A stretch of 64,000 bases of DNA, from the NCBI GenBank assembly GCA_024742485.1, contig JANSYK010000001.1, positions 1,426,001 to 1,490,000 on the forward strand, given 5' to 3'. The stretch comes from Alphaproteobacteria bacterium. Lineage in GTDB: Bacteria > Pseudomonadota > Alphaproteobacteria > Rhizobiales > Rhizobiaceae. The stretch's first letter is position 1. Every line of letters begins with the position of its first letter. The position numbers were made by a program, and so were the translations under genes. Under the pieces are notes generated by a model. That model had not been told where the DNA came from and searched no databases. It worked only from the letters and a program-made list of their open reading frames with translations. This document shows positions 9,281 to 17,993 of the stretch, piece by piece.

Positions 9281-10427
9281 AATTCTGTATTCTCTCTATT
9301 TCATAAATGGAGTTGATTTTACCCGAAAAGACACAAAAAAATAACGGAGATGAATTCAATACGCTTACGTTTGTCGGACGAGCATCATCAATATAGCTGT
9401 TTTTCAATTTTGTTTTGACAGTGTAAAGTGAACCCATTTCAAATACCGAAACGTCATCACGAACATATAGTGACATTTGGCGCCGCATTTTCACACTGTT
9501 GCTTTTCGGTTTCTGCGGGCATGTCGTGCAGACACGGACTCTATCCGGCTCGCAATCCAAGCGCTGTGTTTGACACATAAAGACTGGATCATTGTGTGTA
9601 CACACCGAATGGTGAGTGTAAAGGACTGAAGACAATGAATGCAGCCCTGTCTTTCCGAATGGCATTATGGACATGTAGGGCCCATCCATCACCGTTAGAC
9701 CCACATTGAACAATGCTTCGACACTTAGCAGCACGATTTCTGAAATCTCGTGCGTAACTTCCAGTTCCGGAACGCCAAAAAGGCGATTGATGGCGTTCAA
9801 GTTCGAGTAGGTGGCATTGACAGCTGCGCGGGCAGACACTGAGATCTGGTCGCCATCTGCGTTTCTTGCCTTAATGCACCATGCATCACCAACAGTTTCA
9901 ACCTGAGATATGCTCACATCCGTAAGGACCTGGACGCCAAGGTCATCAAGTCTATGTGTGTAGTGGTTGCGCAGCAGGAGCGGATCGAAGCTGTATTCTT
10001 CGGTTGCAAACAGCGCTTCTATCCTGTCGCCAACAAACAGGTCGGTTCTGTCAGCGATGCGCGCCGGAATTCCAACTCGCTCGCAGAACCGCACAAACTG
10101 TTGCGAATTCGTGAGTGAGTTAAATGCATCTATTCCATAGTAGCTGGTGAACGTGTCGTTTATGAAGTCACGATGGTCTTCTCGGAACCTGGAACGATGT
10201 TCATTGGCCAGCATGGCTGTGGCAATCGAGCGCGGATAGTGATAGCCAAAATGAAGCCTGGCTTGATTGACGACGCTGGCCTTCTGCCAGATTCGCGGTT
10301 CACGCTCTAGCAGAGCAACCTTGAAACCTTTGGAACGCAGAAAGACAGCGGAATAACAGCCAAAAATTCCGCCTCCAATGATCGCGAAGTCCACCTCAAG
10401 ATTAAATCTGCTTGAGCTTTCAGGCAT
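9273..10427 (-). CDS. FAD-dependent oxidoreductase (DAO superfamily)
   Basis: A predicted cytoplasmic flavoprotein of about 384 residues. The N-terminal dinucleotide-binding fold is clear: VDFAIIGGGIFGCYSAVFLRSKG followed by VALLERE, the Rossmann GxGxxG-type motif and acidic end of strand 2. QARLHFGYHYPRS is typical of DAO-like proteins. A Cys-rich stretch in the C-terminal half (C-x8-C-x6-C-x7-C-x2-C around CTTCPQKPKS) is unusual for DAO enzymes and may bind metal or be structural. The substrate is unknown. The ATG at 10427 overlaps the stop of the aldo/keto reductase as TGATG; a GTG one codon earlier is also possible. The position between two GT2 genes suggests oxidation or isomerisation of a nucleotide- or lipid-linked sugar. 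That role is inferred from context only. Confidence 0.72.
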   Translation of the reverse strand: MPESSSRFNLEVDFAIIGGGIFGCYSAVFLRSKGFKVALLEREPRIWQKASVVNQARLHFGYHYPRSIATAMLANEHRSRFREDHRDFINDTFTSYYGIDAFNSLTNSQQFVRFCERVGIPARIADRTDLFVGDRIEALFATEEYSFDPLLLRNHYTHRLDDLGVQVLTDVSISQVETVGDAWCIKARNADGDQISVSARAAVNATYSNLNAINRLFGVPELEVTHEISEIVLLSVEALFNVGLTVMDGPYMSIMPFGKTGLHSLSSVLYTHHSVCTHNDPVFMCQTQRLDCEPDRVRVCTTCPQKPKSNSVKMRRQMSLYVRDDVSVFEMGSLYTVKTKLKNSYIDDARPTNVSVLNSSPLFFCVFSGKINSIYEIERIQNYV

Positions 10428-11356
10428 CACTCATTTGCCGCCACAACTGACGCGATTTGTTGCGCCATTTCAGGTGCAGCCTGTGCGGCCAAATTGTTCC
10501 AATATTCCAGTGACGATTTCAATTGTCCGGTGTTGCGTGGGCCAATAATGATACCGCTGAGATTGGGATCGAAAAAGCAAGTTGCTAAGGAAAAGTCATT
10601 CAAGCTTTTGGGCGCCGGCCGCAAGGTATGGGATGAATTAATGAAGCCCTTTATCCGCTCGACAATCTCCCTTGGCTCCGAGATTTGCCGCAATGTTAAA
10701 GAGCTATCGATTCCGGGGCTTTCATCAAGTTTCACTCCGCCCATATTGATACCGTAAGCAAGGTATCGGGCATCTGGAAAGCATTTCGTGTAGAACTCTC
10801 TCGCCGTATGCGTTCGAGGGTTGTCCTTGACCTGAATCCACCAGCTCTCCAGCAAGTCCTGCCCCTCAGAGGCGTATATATCCGGCCACTGTACGCCCGA
10901 AAAGCCGATTTCGAGTCCCTGGCGCAGCAGGCCTCTAAATGATTCGAGCGTTGCCGCGATATCATCACGGTTTGACCGATTGTCCCAATGAATGGCCAAC
11001 CCACCGAGCGCATCCCCGAACTGCCCTTCCCACAGCTCCGCAGACAGATCGATGAAACTCGGCGTCAGCAAGGCTTTTGTGCCCCCCAGATTATTTGTTG
11101 ATCCAATTTTCACAAAGACTTTGACGCCGGTTCCGCTGTTGGCCCTCATCCACTCGGAAAGCCACATTGCGGCCAGCTTGAAACTGTCTGCATTCTTGTT
11201 AATCGGATAATTTGTAGCAGTATCGATGAGCCTCCCACCTGCAGCAGCATACTCGTCAAGCATTTCAAACGCCGTTGAGCGTTCAACACCCCACCCCCAC
11301 AATGCGGTACCAAGTACGACAATCTTTTTTTCTGGAGAGGCCTCGTGAAGGATCAT
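10427..11356 (-). CDS. Aldo/keto reductase family protein
   Basis: A NAD(P)H-dependent oxidoreductase of the AKR TIM-barrel family, 309 residues. All four catalytic positions can be seen: Asp and Tyr in LIDTATNY, Lys in VFVKIGS and His in LAIHWDN. The C-terminal SGIIIGPRNTGQL segment matches the AKR cofactor-phosphate loop (IIGxRNxxQL). Both ends are coupled: its ATG overlaps the upstream GT2 stop (ATGA), and its stop overlaps the downstream flavoprotein start. The pairing with a flavoprotein inside a polysaccharide operon suggests these two enzymes modify a sugar or an intermediate in sequence. No closer substrate assignment is possible. Confidence 0.82.
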   Translation of the reverse strand: MILHEASPEKKIVVLGTALWGWGVERSTAFEMLDEYAAAGGRLIDTATNYPINKNADSFKLAAMWLSEWMRANSGTGVKVFVKIGSTNNLGGTKALLTPSFIDLSAELWEGQFGDALGGLAIHWDNRSNRDDIAATLESFRGLLRQGLEIGFSGVQWPDIYASEGQDLLESWWIQVKDNPRTHTAREFYTKCFPDARYLAYGINMGGVKLDESPGIDSSLTLRQISEPREIVERIKGFINSSHTLRPAPKSLNDFSLATCFFDPNLSGIIIGPRNTGQLKSSLEYWNNLAAQAAPEMAQQIASVVAANE

Positions 11357-12093
11357 CCAGTGCGGCCTTTGTTGACAAGTTTCTTCCTTAAAGCGCGGAG
11401 CGAAACGATATATTCCACGGCCAGGCTGGCGATTTTAACTTTCGTGTCTGGATCATCTTTCCAGCTTACGGGAACATCCACGACTTTTAGCCCGAGATGT
11501 TCAGCGGTTATCAGCAACTCTGTAGCGAAAATCCATCCATCACTTTGTGCACCGGATTCGCAGATTCGGTTTACATGCTCGCGCCTCAGAAATTTGAAAC
11601 CACACATACCATCGGTGAATCCATTGTTGAACATTGTTTTGACGATGCCATTGAATAGACGAGATGTGATAGCGCGTTTCAATGATCGACCAACAACGCG
11701 TGAGCCTTTGGCAAGCCTTGTGCCAGTAACGACGTCAGCCTGATGGTTTAGGATAAGATCGATGGCCTCAGGAAGATGTTTGAGGTCAGTTGCCAGATCC
11801 AAGTCAAAATAGCCGACAATGTCGGCAGTGGACCGGTTCCACGAGGCCTTCAGGGCACGGCCAACACCGCGTTCATTCAGTCTTAAGTAGGAAACCTGCT
11901 CCGGAAACTCCTTTTCCAGATTGCTCGCAAGCTCCGGCGTCGTGTCTGTCGAGCCATTATCGGCAATCACAATGTGGTAACTGCATGCCCGGGAGGCTTG
12001 TAAACCGACCGTCTCGATCACCCTGCGTATCTGCGCATCGATCGTCTTTTCTTCATCCAGAACGGGAATGGTTATTTCAACAAGCTGAGTCAT
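11353..12093 (-). CDS. GT2 dolichyl/polyprenyl-phosphate sugar transferase-like glycosyltransferase
   Basis: This GT-A fold enzyme resembles DPM1/ALG5-type transferases that load a sugar onto polyprenyl phosphate. Seen are VEITIPVLDEEKTID, HIVIADNGSTDTTPE, the ERGVGRALKASWNRS segment and the metal-binding FDLDLATDL (DxD). TDGMCGFKFLRRE follows and is conserved in this family. At 246 residues it lacks C-terminal membrane helices. I chose the ATG at 12093; an in-frame TTG at 12126 would add eleven residues unlike the family. It is the first gene of a leftward, translationally coupled series (GT2, AKR, FAD, GT2, membrane protein) with a promoter candidate about 120 bp upstream. Confidence 0.82.
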   Translation of the reverse strand: MTQLVEITIPVLDEEKTIDAQIRRVIETVGLQASRACSYHIVIADNGSTDTTPELASNLEKEFPEQVSYLRLNERGVGRALKASWNRSTADIVGYFDLDLATDLKHLPEAIDLILNHQADVVTGTRLAKGSRVVGRSLKRAITSRLFNGIVKTMFNNGFTDGMCGFKFLRREHVNRICESGAQSDGWIFATELLITAEHLGLKVVDVPVSWKDDPDTKVKIASLAVEYIVSLRALRKKLVNKGRTG

Positions 12094-12215
12094 GATATTT
12101 CCACTAACCGGGCTCCTGCTGGGCAAATCAGTTCCCCGCGTCTAGACTGCCGGTTGCGTTCAGTCGAACAAACCAAAATACTGAGGCATTCACCAAACTA
12201 AAAGTACTTTTTCTC

Positions 12216-12243
12216 AATATATATATTGCGCAAACTGTCACAA
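12216..12243 (-). promoter_or_regulatory. Candidate sigma-70-type promoter for the leftward GT2-AKR-FAD unit
   Basis: On the minus strand TTGTGA (12243-12238) and TATATT (12221-12216) are separated by 16 bp inside an AT-rich patch, about 120 bp before the GT2 start. It is the best promoter-like match in this 284-bp gap; no experimental support is implied. The rest of the gap (12094-12377) holds the hairpin listed next and no convincing gene. Confidence 0.3.
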
Positions 12244-12247
12244 ACCG

Positions 12248-12264
12248 CTCGCACCTAGTGCGAG
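12248..12264. terminator. Small perfect stem-loop downstream of the SDR gene
   Basis: A 7-bp GC-rich perfect stem with a 3-nt loop (CTCGCAC, loop, GTGCGAG) lies 114 nt beyond the stop of the 12378-13151 gene and just upstream of the candidate promoter. It lacks a strong T run, so it may be a weak terminator or an operator-like palindrome. Confidence 0.3.
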
Positions 12265-12377
12265 GCCTCAGTAATTGAACCCATTCCATTCTGCGTCCTG
12301 CTATCCTACACACTACTAGCAATCATTCACTGTTGAAGAAGCGGGATTGTAAGAGTAAAAATTCACGAGTGACAGGT

Positions 12378-13151
12378 TCATGGGTCCGATTTTACACCAT
12401 TGACAAATTTCTCCACACATTGCTTGGTGCGGGGCAAATGGAGCCACCTTTTTGATTTATCAATGGAAATTTCGTAAGTCACTGGAGTTAGGTCGTCTCG
12501 TGAGGTTACTCGGCGCCCAGCCATCGACATAATCTCAATGGGCGAAACCGTGCCGCGCCCTGTAATGTTGACGATCTCACCTACGACACCCTTTTTCACA
12601 AGAGTAAGAACAGCAATTGCCGAACTATCTGTATCGATGAACTGAAAACGGCTTTCAGAATGGACCCAAATTTTGTCACCGTGCAATATATCAAAAACTG
12701 CATTCTTCTTGAGTCCAGGTCCAACAAAGCCACCTTGCCTAACAATTAGCCAGCGCTCAGCACTGTGCTTTATACATTGCTCTGCAATGTATTTATGAAA
12801 TCCATATGAACTCTGTCCAGCAACTTCGACCGCTTGATTTTCAAGCGTCAATTCTGGGCGAGAACAGTCCGGATAGACATCACTCGTTGACAAGAATACA
12901 TACGTTCCAAAATTGAAATCAACTAAACTGTTGCGGACCGAGGCAACTGAGTCCAGAAATTCTCTTTTCGGATCTTCATCCGCCAGAAACTTCTTTGAAT
13001 TTCCATTTGCATTAATGAATACGTCGCACGATTTCCCAATGAATGATGAATAATTCTCACGCGTTATTATTTCAAATGGGACGCCAGTTTTCCGAAGGGT
13101 TCGTGCGAAGCCTCCTCCAACGAAGCCGTTGCCGCCCATAAGCAAGATCAT
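12378..13151 (-). CDS. NAD-dependent epimerase/dehydratase family protein (extended SDR)
   Basis: A nucleotide-sugar-type short-chain dehydrogenase of 257 residues. It begins MILLMGGNGFVGGGFARTL, the N-terminal NAD-binding GxxGxxG motif, and carries the SDR catalytic elements Ser in FLSTSDVYPD and Y-x3-K in SSYGFHKYIAEQ. IVRQGGFVGPG fits the extended-SDR substrate-binding half, but the protein is shorter than typical epimerases (about 310), so the C-terminal substrate domain is reduced. It probably reduces, epimerises or dehydrates a sugar nucleotide for the polysaccharide. Its start overlaps the methyltransferase stop by ATGA. The reaction cannot be specified; a UDP- or GDP-sugar 4-reductase is one possibility. 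Confidence 0.75.
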   Translation of the reverse strand: MILLMGGNGFVGGGFARTLRKTGVPFEIITRENYSSFIGKSCDVFINANGNSKKFLADEDPKREFLDSVASVRNSLVDFNFGTYVFLSTSDVYPDCSRPELTLENQAVEVAGQSSYGFHKYIAEQCIKHSAERWLIVRQGGFVGPGLKKNAVFDILHGDKIWVHSESRFQFIDTDSSAIAVLTLVKKGVVGEIVNITGRGTVSPIEIMSMAGRRVTSRDDLTPVTYEISIDKSKRWLHLPRTKQCVEKFVNGVKSDP

Positions 13152-13915
13152 TCTTTGGAAGCCTTCAAGTAAAAATGCCCCATTGTACTGGCCAAGAATT
13201 CAAATCTGAAACCGCTGGTTGGGCACCACTCGGCGAATGCCCGGGTTTCCCCCTTCTCAACATTCCAGGTCCAATCGTCGAATACAAGAATTGCACCATC
13301 AGCTAGTCGAGGTCCCAGATACTCAAGGACCTCAACGGTGGGCTGATACAAATCGCAGTCGATTCTTGCAAAGGCAACCGAATCGAGGGATTGAATTTCC
13401 TCGAACTGAAGACTCTCAGAAAACCAGCCTTTGACCAAGTGCAGATACGCCCTGTCCTTGCAACGAAGCATCTCATATACGTCGTCAAAATCAGCTTTGT
13501 ATTGACCCTTGTGCCAACAATCTAAATCAACATCCGGAGAAACCTCAGAAAGCCCCTGAAAACTGTCTAAACCGTAAATGCTGCGATTCAAATCGAATTT
13601 GTCCCGAATATCGGCAAGTACGCCCAGCCACCTGCCTTCGAAAACGCCAAACTCCATAACAACACCAGGAACATGCTCGTTTCCCAAACCTCTCAGCAGG
13701 CTCTCAACGTAAAGCGCTTCCGCTTCGTCCAATGCGTCTACGACGATCGGCCAATACACAGAACTCGGGTCCCACGTTGCTGTCAACAAATGCTGAGGCG
13801 AATCCGGAACACCACGAATCACACCTCTAGCCCAGATGTTGTAGGGATTCTCTCCGCTGCAGGTACCAATCATTTCACGAACAACTTTCACAATCTGGCG
13901 TTTCATCAATCCCAT
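13148..13915 (-). CDS. TylF/macrocin O-methyltransferase-family protein
   Basis: A probable SAM-dependent sugar O-methyltransferase, 255 residues. The SAM-binding motif MEFGVFEGRWLGVLADI (around residues 87-103) is followed by IYGLDSFQGL, the acidic strand-2 region. DCDLYQPTVEVLEYLGPRL and GAILVFDDW are strongly typical of the TylF family, whose members methylate hydroxyls on deoxysugars using Mg. In this locus it probably methylates a glycan residue or caps the chain end. Its stop overlaps the start of the SDR at 12378-13151, and it lies 4 bp after the Fcl-like gene, so the three genes are probably co-transcribed. Substrate identity is not determined. Confidence 0.82.
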   Translation of the reverse strand: MGLMKRQIVKVVREMIGTCSGENPYNIWARGVIRGVPDSPQHLLTATWDPSSVYWPIVVDALDEAEALYVESLLRGLGNEHVPGVVMEFGVFEGRWLGVLADIRDKFDLNRSIYGLDSFQGLSEVSPDVDLDCWHKGQYKADFDDVYEMLRCKDRAYLHLVKGWFSESLQFEEIQSLDSVAFARIDCDLYQPTVEVLEYLGPRLADGAILVFDDWTWNVEKGETRAFAEWCPTSGFRFEFLASTMGHFYLKASKE

Positions 13916-13919
13916 TTAA

Positions 13920-14870
13920 TTATAGCCGCAGTTCTCCAGTATGCAGATCATATTCTCTTTCCATCCAATCAATGGTCCGCTCCAGTCCCTCCTCCAATGG
14001 AGTAGCACAGGAAAGGCCCAGATTCAGCATTCGTTGATTCGAGAAAATCTTAACCAGTTGCCCGTCAGGTTTTGATGAGTCCCAACGAATTTCACCGTCG
14101 AAGCCGATAAGCCGAGCGATGGTCTGGGAAAGCGTCATTATCGATGTCGATTTGGCTGTGCAAAGATTGACGGGGCCAATCTGATCATAGTCATCGACAA
14201 AACGTGGAATGCAATTAGCGACATCACCAGCGTAAGTGAAGTCGCGGGTCGGTGCACCAGATCCCCACATTTCAACAAAAGGCTTGCCTGCGCGCTTTGC
14301 CTCAAAGTAGCGTCGGATCATCGCCGGCACAACGTGAGATTCACCAATGCGAAAATTGTCAAATTCCCCATAAAGATTGCCAGGGATGAGCACTGTTGTG
14401 TTCAACCCGTACTGCTCCTTATACGATCGCGCTGCAACTAGTCCCATCATCTTGGCGGTTGAGTAGCCAGCGCTCTCCGCCTGGGGATAGCCGCAAAACA
14501 GCTGGTCTTCATCGATAGGGCTTTCTGCTGTCGCGGGATACGAGCAGCCACCCATTGTGTACACAAACTTCTCAACTTTACGCCGTGCGGCCTCATCGAA
14601 TGTAAGAGCTGTTAGTAGAGTATTTCGAAAATAGAAGTCCGCGGGATAGGTACGATTTGCGCCGATACCGCCGGAATATGCGGCTAAATGAACTACAATA
14701 CAGGGGTGAATCTCATCGAACATACGCTTTACGTCCAAGGCATTCATCAAATCAAAGTCGGCTGATGAAACTGCTACTACATTCTGCACACCATATTGTG
14801 CTTCCAATACAGGTTTTGTGTGGCGCCCCAAAAAACCCGTTGCGCCCGTCAGGAGAACCTTTCCAGTCAT
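13920..14870 (-). CDS. GDP-L-fucose synthase-like GDP-sugar epimerase/reductase
   Basis: An extended SDR closely resembling Fcl/WcaG, which converts GDP-4-keto-6-deoxy-sugars by 3,5-epimerisation and 4-reduction. Seen are TGATGFLG (NADP fold), HLAAYSGGIGANRTYPADF, YSTAK (Tyr136, Lys140) and ESHVVPAMIRR (His179). The numbering coincides exactly with E. coli Fcl. Cys109 is kept, but the catalytic Ser107 is Gly (GGC instead of SSC), so reductase chemistry may be altered. The length of 316 residues is normal. Because the locus makes GDP-heptose, the substrate may be a GDP-heptose derivative rather than GDP-fucose precursor; no GDP-mannose 4,6-dehydratase gene is in the window. The gene overlaps the upstream glycosyltransferase by ATGA. 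Confidence 0.82.
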   Translation of the reverse strand: MTGKVLLTGATGFLGRHTKPVLEAQYGVQNVVAVSSADFDLMNALDVKRMFDEIHPCIVVHLAAYSGGIGANRTYPADFYFRNTLLTALTFDEAARRKVEKFVYTMGGCSYPATAESPIDEDQLFCGYPQAESAGYSTAKMMGLVAARSYKEQYGLNTTVLIPGNLYGEFDNFRIGESHVVPAMIRRYFEAKRAGKPFVEMWGSGAPTRDFTYAGDVANCIPRFVDDYDQIGPVNLCTAKSTSIMTLSQTIARLIGFDGEIRWDSSKPDGQLVKIFSNQRMLNLGLSCATPLEEGLERTIDWMEREYDLHTGELRL

Positions 14871-16006
14871 TCAACAAATCCCAATTGTTCAATGTGACTT
14901 TTAACAAACGGAACCAGTCCATCAAATTGCATGTCCCAACTTAACTCCCTTTGCATGGCCTCTCGGCAGTTTGAAGATAATTCGAAGTAGTATTCGGAGC
15001 CAGCTGTGCTTAATGCCCTAACAAGAGTATCTCTGAGGCTTTCAAATGACCAGTCGTCCAAAAGGATGCCACAGTTCCACTTTTTGATGATTTCTATGCA
15101 CTGGGGGTGTGGTGCACAAATTGGCGGCACTCCGCAGGCGACTGAATCAAAGAACTTGTTTGGGCAGGCATAAAAATGATCTTCACGCTCCGGATTCCAA
15201 ATTACGATTGTGAATAGATAACTGGATAACAATTTAAAGAATGAAGCATTTGCCTCCCGGTACCCCATATAGTTTGTACTCCGATTGATGCCATTGAGCC
15301 CATGGGCGACCTCAAGATCATTTTCGAAACCGCGTATCATACCAAAGATGTCTATCGGTAACTGCCGGATGTCATTTGCAAGGAAATAGGAAGCAAAGTT
15401 CTTGTCCCGATCAAAACTGCCCCCATAAAATATGCGATGTTTGCGATCCTTTGGCGGCGTCCAATATTTCCAGTTGTTACTATTGTAAATGATAAGATCC
15501 GACCGCCCGTCACCCACTAAACCAAGACGTTCAGAATACAAGCGACGGCGGTTCTCCTCTGGATAGATTCGGATGTCGCATTGACGTACCAAGGGGAACA
15601 AGTAATCATAATATGTGTCGATGTCCTCAAGACAATAGAAAATTTTGAGCGTTTTGAGGGTATCTAAACCGTCCAAAACTTGTATCCCGTACATTGTGGA
15701 AAACAGCAATATATGGGGTTCCAACGACCTCAAACGAACTAGCGCACGTGCACAGTACTCAGCCCGACCTTGAAAGGAATAAGGATGAGCCGATGAATAA
15801 AGTCGTTCAACATGGATATCGGCACTTGCCACATGTTCGCTCAAGTTTATCGGTGGTCGCTCCGACTGATCTGGCTCAAATACGTAAACGTCCGCTCCAA
15901 ACACGTTTGAGAAAGACTCAGCCATACGAAGCACCTGCGACGTACCGTACCCAACGCTGACATCAGAAAGAATTGCAACTTTGAGGTGATGCATCGCTGA
16001 ATCCAT
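14867..16006 (-). CDS. GT-B glycosyltransferase
   Basis: A probable glycosyltransferase of 379 residues, recognised by overall GT-B layout rather than a strong signature. The N-terminal half begins HLKVAILSDVSVGYGTSQVLRMAESF, typical of a GT4 N-domain acceptor side. The C-terminal half contains HRIFYGGSFDRDKNF and ACPNKFFDSVACGVPPICAPHP, which matches the donor-site loop (E/D-x7-E/G-PxI) of GT4 enzymes. No membrane segment is apparent. An alternative ATG lies four codons downstream. Its stop overlaps the Fcl-like start, and only 1 bp separates its start from the preceding large glycosyltransferase, so it is embedded in one long leftward operon (about 22.7 to 12.4 kb). Sugar specificity is unknown. 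Confidence 0.75.
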   Translation of the reverse strand: MDSAMHHLKVAILSDVSVGYGTSQVLRMAESFSNVFGADVYVFEPDQSERPPINLSEHVASADIHVERLYSSAHPYSFQGRAEYCARALVRLRSLEPHILLFSTMYGIQVLDGLDTLKTLKIFYCLEDIDTYYDYLFPLVRQCDIRIYPEENRRRLYSERLGLVGDGRSDLIIYNSNNWKYWTPPKDRKHRIFYGGSFDRDKNFASYFLANDIRQLPIDIFGMIRGFENDLEVAHGLNGINRSTNYMGYREANASFFKLLSSYLFTIVIWNPEREDHFYACPNKFFDSVACGVPPICAPHPQCIEIIKKWNCGILLDDWSFESLRDTLVRALSTAGSEYYFELSSNCREAMQRELSWDMQFDGLVPFVKSHIEQLGFVE

Positions 16007-16007
16007 C

Positions 16008-17993
16008 TTATGAAACCGCCTTTCGACGTACCGCAGATTGCGAAGCTAGGTTCGCCGCTGCGTCATTCTCAATCCGCTCAACAAGAGCTGCCGGTTCGTA
16101 TTGTGGTCGAAGGCGCTCACGTAATTGATTTGCTCCATTTTTGTGGTGAACATAGAAATCAACAAGCTCTTTGGTAGCTCGAGGTATATCCTCAACTCGA
16201 TCAAAGAAAGCTGCGCCGGCGCCCAGCGGTAGGGTACCACCACTACTATAGAGATTTACTTCCGCCTCAACCAGCCGCGCATTAACTCCCGACCCCAGGT
16301 TTTCGGCCTTCCACCAAAGTTTGCTAGAACGAGGCTTCGGAAACAAGGCAACTACCTCCCCATCAATTGCCCGAAACGCCATCCCGGCCGTCTCCAAACC
16401 AATGTCAAATTCATTTATGCTGCACATCGTGATCCGGACATAACCATTGAACGAAACATCACATTTCAATCGAAAGAAAACATAATCTGCCTCTTCATCG
16501 ACCAGAAGAGTTCTATCGGAGATCTCATCGAACGGCATCTTTACGCTGGCAATCGGTTCTCTATCTCTTACAAGGGAAAGTATGTGTTCTCTTCGCGTGC
16601 TCTCCAACAATCCCGCCATCCATGAACATGTGGGCACCAATACCGGTGTGCCGACAGATACAGCCTCCATAAGCACGCCGGATGAACGCGCACGATAACT
16701 CTCCGCAGAATAAGGTATGAGAACAATGTCCATACTATTTAGAAGCCGACCATACTCTATGCTATCAAAGGGTCCTTCCGGCAAATCAACAACATCCGCC
16801 CCATATTGCTCCAATAAGGAGCGAGCGTATCGTGAGCCGGGCTCTCCCTCGGCGACATTAAAATTCGCCTGCAGGCAGAAACGAACTGACCTAGAACATT
16901 GATTTCTCCCAGCAAAATCTCGCACGACCTCTGGTAGGTATTGAAACCCCTTTTCATCTCGAGCATCTCCAAGGTAACCAATGGTAAGAGTACTATCCCT
17001 GTTGGTTGGACCACACGGTTGTGGAACCACTGGTACCGGCAGCGTGGCGAAGCGAAATACGCCAAGCAGGTTATATTGTTCGGTTAACTCGTCTGTATCA
17101 GTATAGAAATTCACTTTCGCTTTGGGGGCGAAAGCTCTGACGCGAGCGAATTCAAGGCGGTGAACACGCGCTGCGTCTAATTGCTCATTGTGGGCGCCGG
17201 AAAAGCCGGAAAATAATGGTCGTCGATAGAGAAATGCCCAGTTGGCATTCGCCGCCGAGTGACCAGTTCGGCACAATGCTATTAGCCCCTCAGTCTCCGC
17301 CGGTGTCGCGTTGGGAACAAATAGAATATCATCGGAAGAACACTCCAATTTGAGTACGCTAGTTAGCTCTCGAGCGAACCATTCCGCTGGATCGCGGCGC
17401 CTCGCTAAGAGAACCAACCAAATGAGGACCAAGATTGGACTAGCAAGGATTACCAACAAAAAGAATAGAATTCTCTTTGGCCAATATCGCGACATAAGCG
17501 TTTGCGCATTGATGATATGGGGCGCAATTTTGATTATTAATCGCGAAATCACCAGAAGTAATCGACTGCTATGCTGATATGAGAAATCATCAACTAAATG
17601 TGGACGTAGAAATATATCTCTAAACGAATAATTCCTGGCTCGCGCGAATGCAATACTAAACGAAGAAGAACGAATTCGCCTCTTAATATTAAGACGAATA
17701 TCATTAATATTTTCAATTACTAAATATAAAAGACCTGAATTTGGAAAAAAACGGCTTTTCAATTCTGTATGCGTAATGCCTGATGAATAGTAAAACCGAT
17801 GATTATCCCAAAATGTCTGACTAAAAGCGCCAATTACATTGTGATCGACGTTACCTCGATAATCTTTATGCGCTAAAAGTAATGTCTCGTAACCCGTGTC
17901 GCGTGCGGCGTCGAGTATTCTTTGCGCATATTCATAATGGTGCCCTCCTGGTGCCTTGATGGACTGATCAATTAAAACGAATTGCCGCTTCAT
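16008..17993 (-). CDS. Large glycosyltransferase with internal membrane segment and C-terminal extension
   Basis: A 661-residue relative of the glycosyltransferase at 4964-6208. Both start with a (I/V)DQS then GHH(Y/H)xY motif and share YLGDARDEKGFQYLP and YRARSSGVLMEA donor-site segments. This protein differs by an insertion around residues 100-220 that ends in a strong hydrophobic helix (ILFFLLVILASPILVLIWLV), and by about 160 extra residues after the GT domain. These have beta-rich sequence (YVFFRLKCDVSFNGYVRI) that could be a carbohydrate-binding or second functional domain. I chose the ATG at 17993 because it overlaps the wecB stop as ATGA; the open frame extends ten codons upstream. It may be a membrane-anchored transferase; the role of the extension is unknown. 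Confidence 0.72.
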   Translation of the reverse strand: MKRQFVLIDQSIKAPGGHHYEYAQRILDAARDTGYETLLLAHKDYRGNVDHNVIGAFSQTFWDNHRFYYSSGITHTELKSRFFPNSGLLYLVIENINDIRLNIKRRIRSSSFSIAFARARNYSFRDIFLRPHLVDDFSYQHSSRLLLVISRLIIKIAPHIINAQTLMSRYWPKRILFFLLVILASPILVLIWLVLLARRRDPAEWFARELTSVLKLECSSDDILFVPNATPAETEGLIALCRTGHSAANANWAFLYRRPLFSGFSGAHNEQLDAARVHRLEFARVRAFAPKAKVNFYTDTDELTEQYNLLGVFRFATLPVPVVPQPCGPTNRDSTLTIGYLGDARDEKGFQYLPEVVRDFAGRNQCSRSVRFCLQANFNVAEGEPGSRYARSLLEQYGADVVDLPEGPFDSIEYGRLLNSMDIVLIPYSAESYRARSSGVLMEAVSVGTPVLVPTCSWMAGLLESTRREHILSLVRDREPIASVKMPFDEISDRTLLVDEEADYVFFRLKCDVSFNGYVRITMCSINEFDIGLETAGMAFRAIDGEVVALFPKPRSSKLWWKAENLGSGVNARLVEAEVNLYSSGGTLPLGAGAAFFDRVEDIPRATKELVDFYVHHKNGANQLRERLRPQYEPAALVERIENDAAANLASQSAVRRKAVS

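Noticed and set aside
12128-12322. 64-codon minus-strand frame upstream of the GT2 gene
   Set aside because: It has no family similarity, atypical composition and contains the promoter-like and hairpin sequences.
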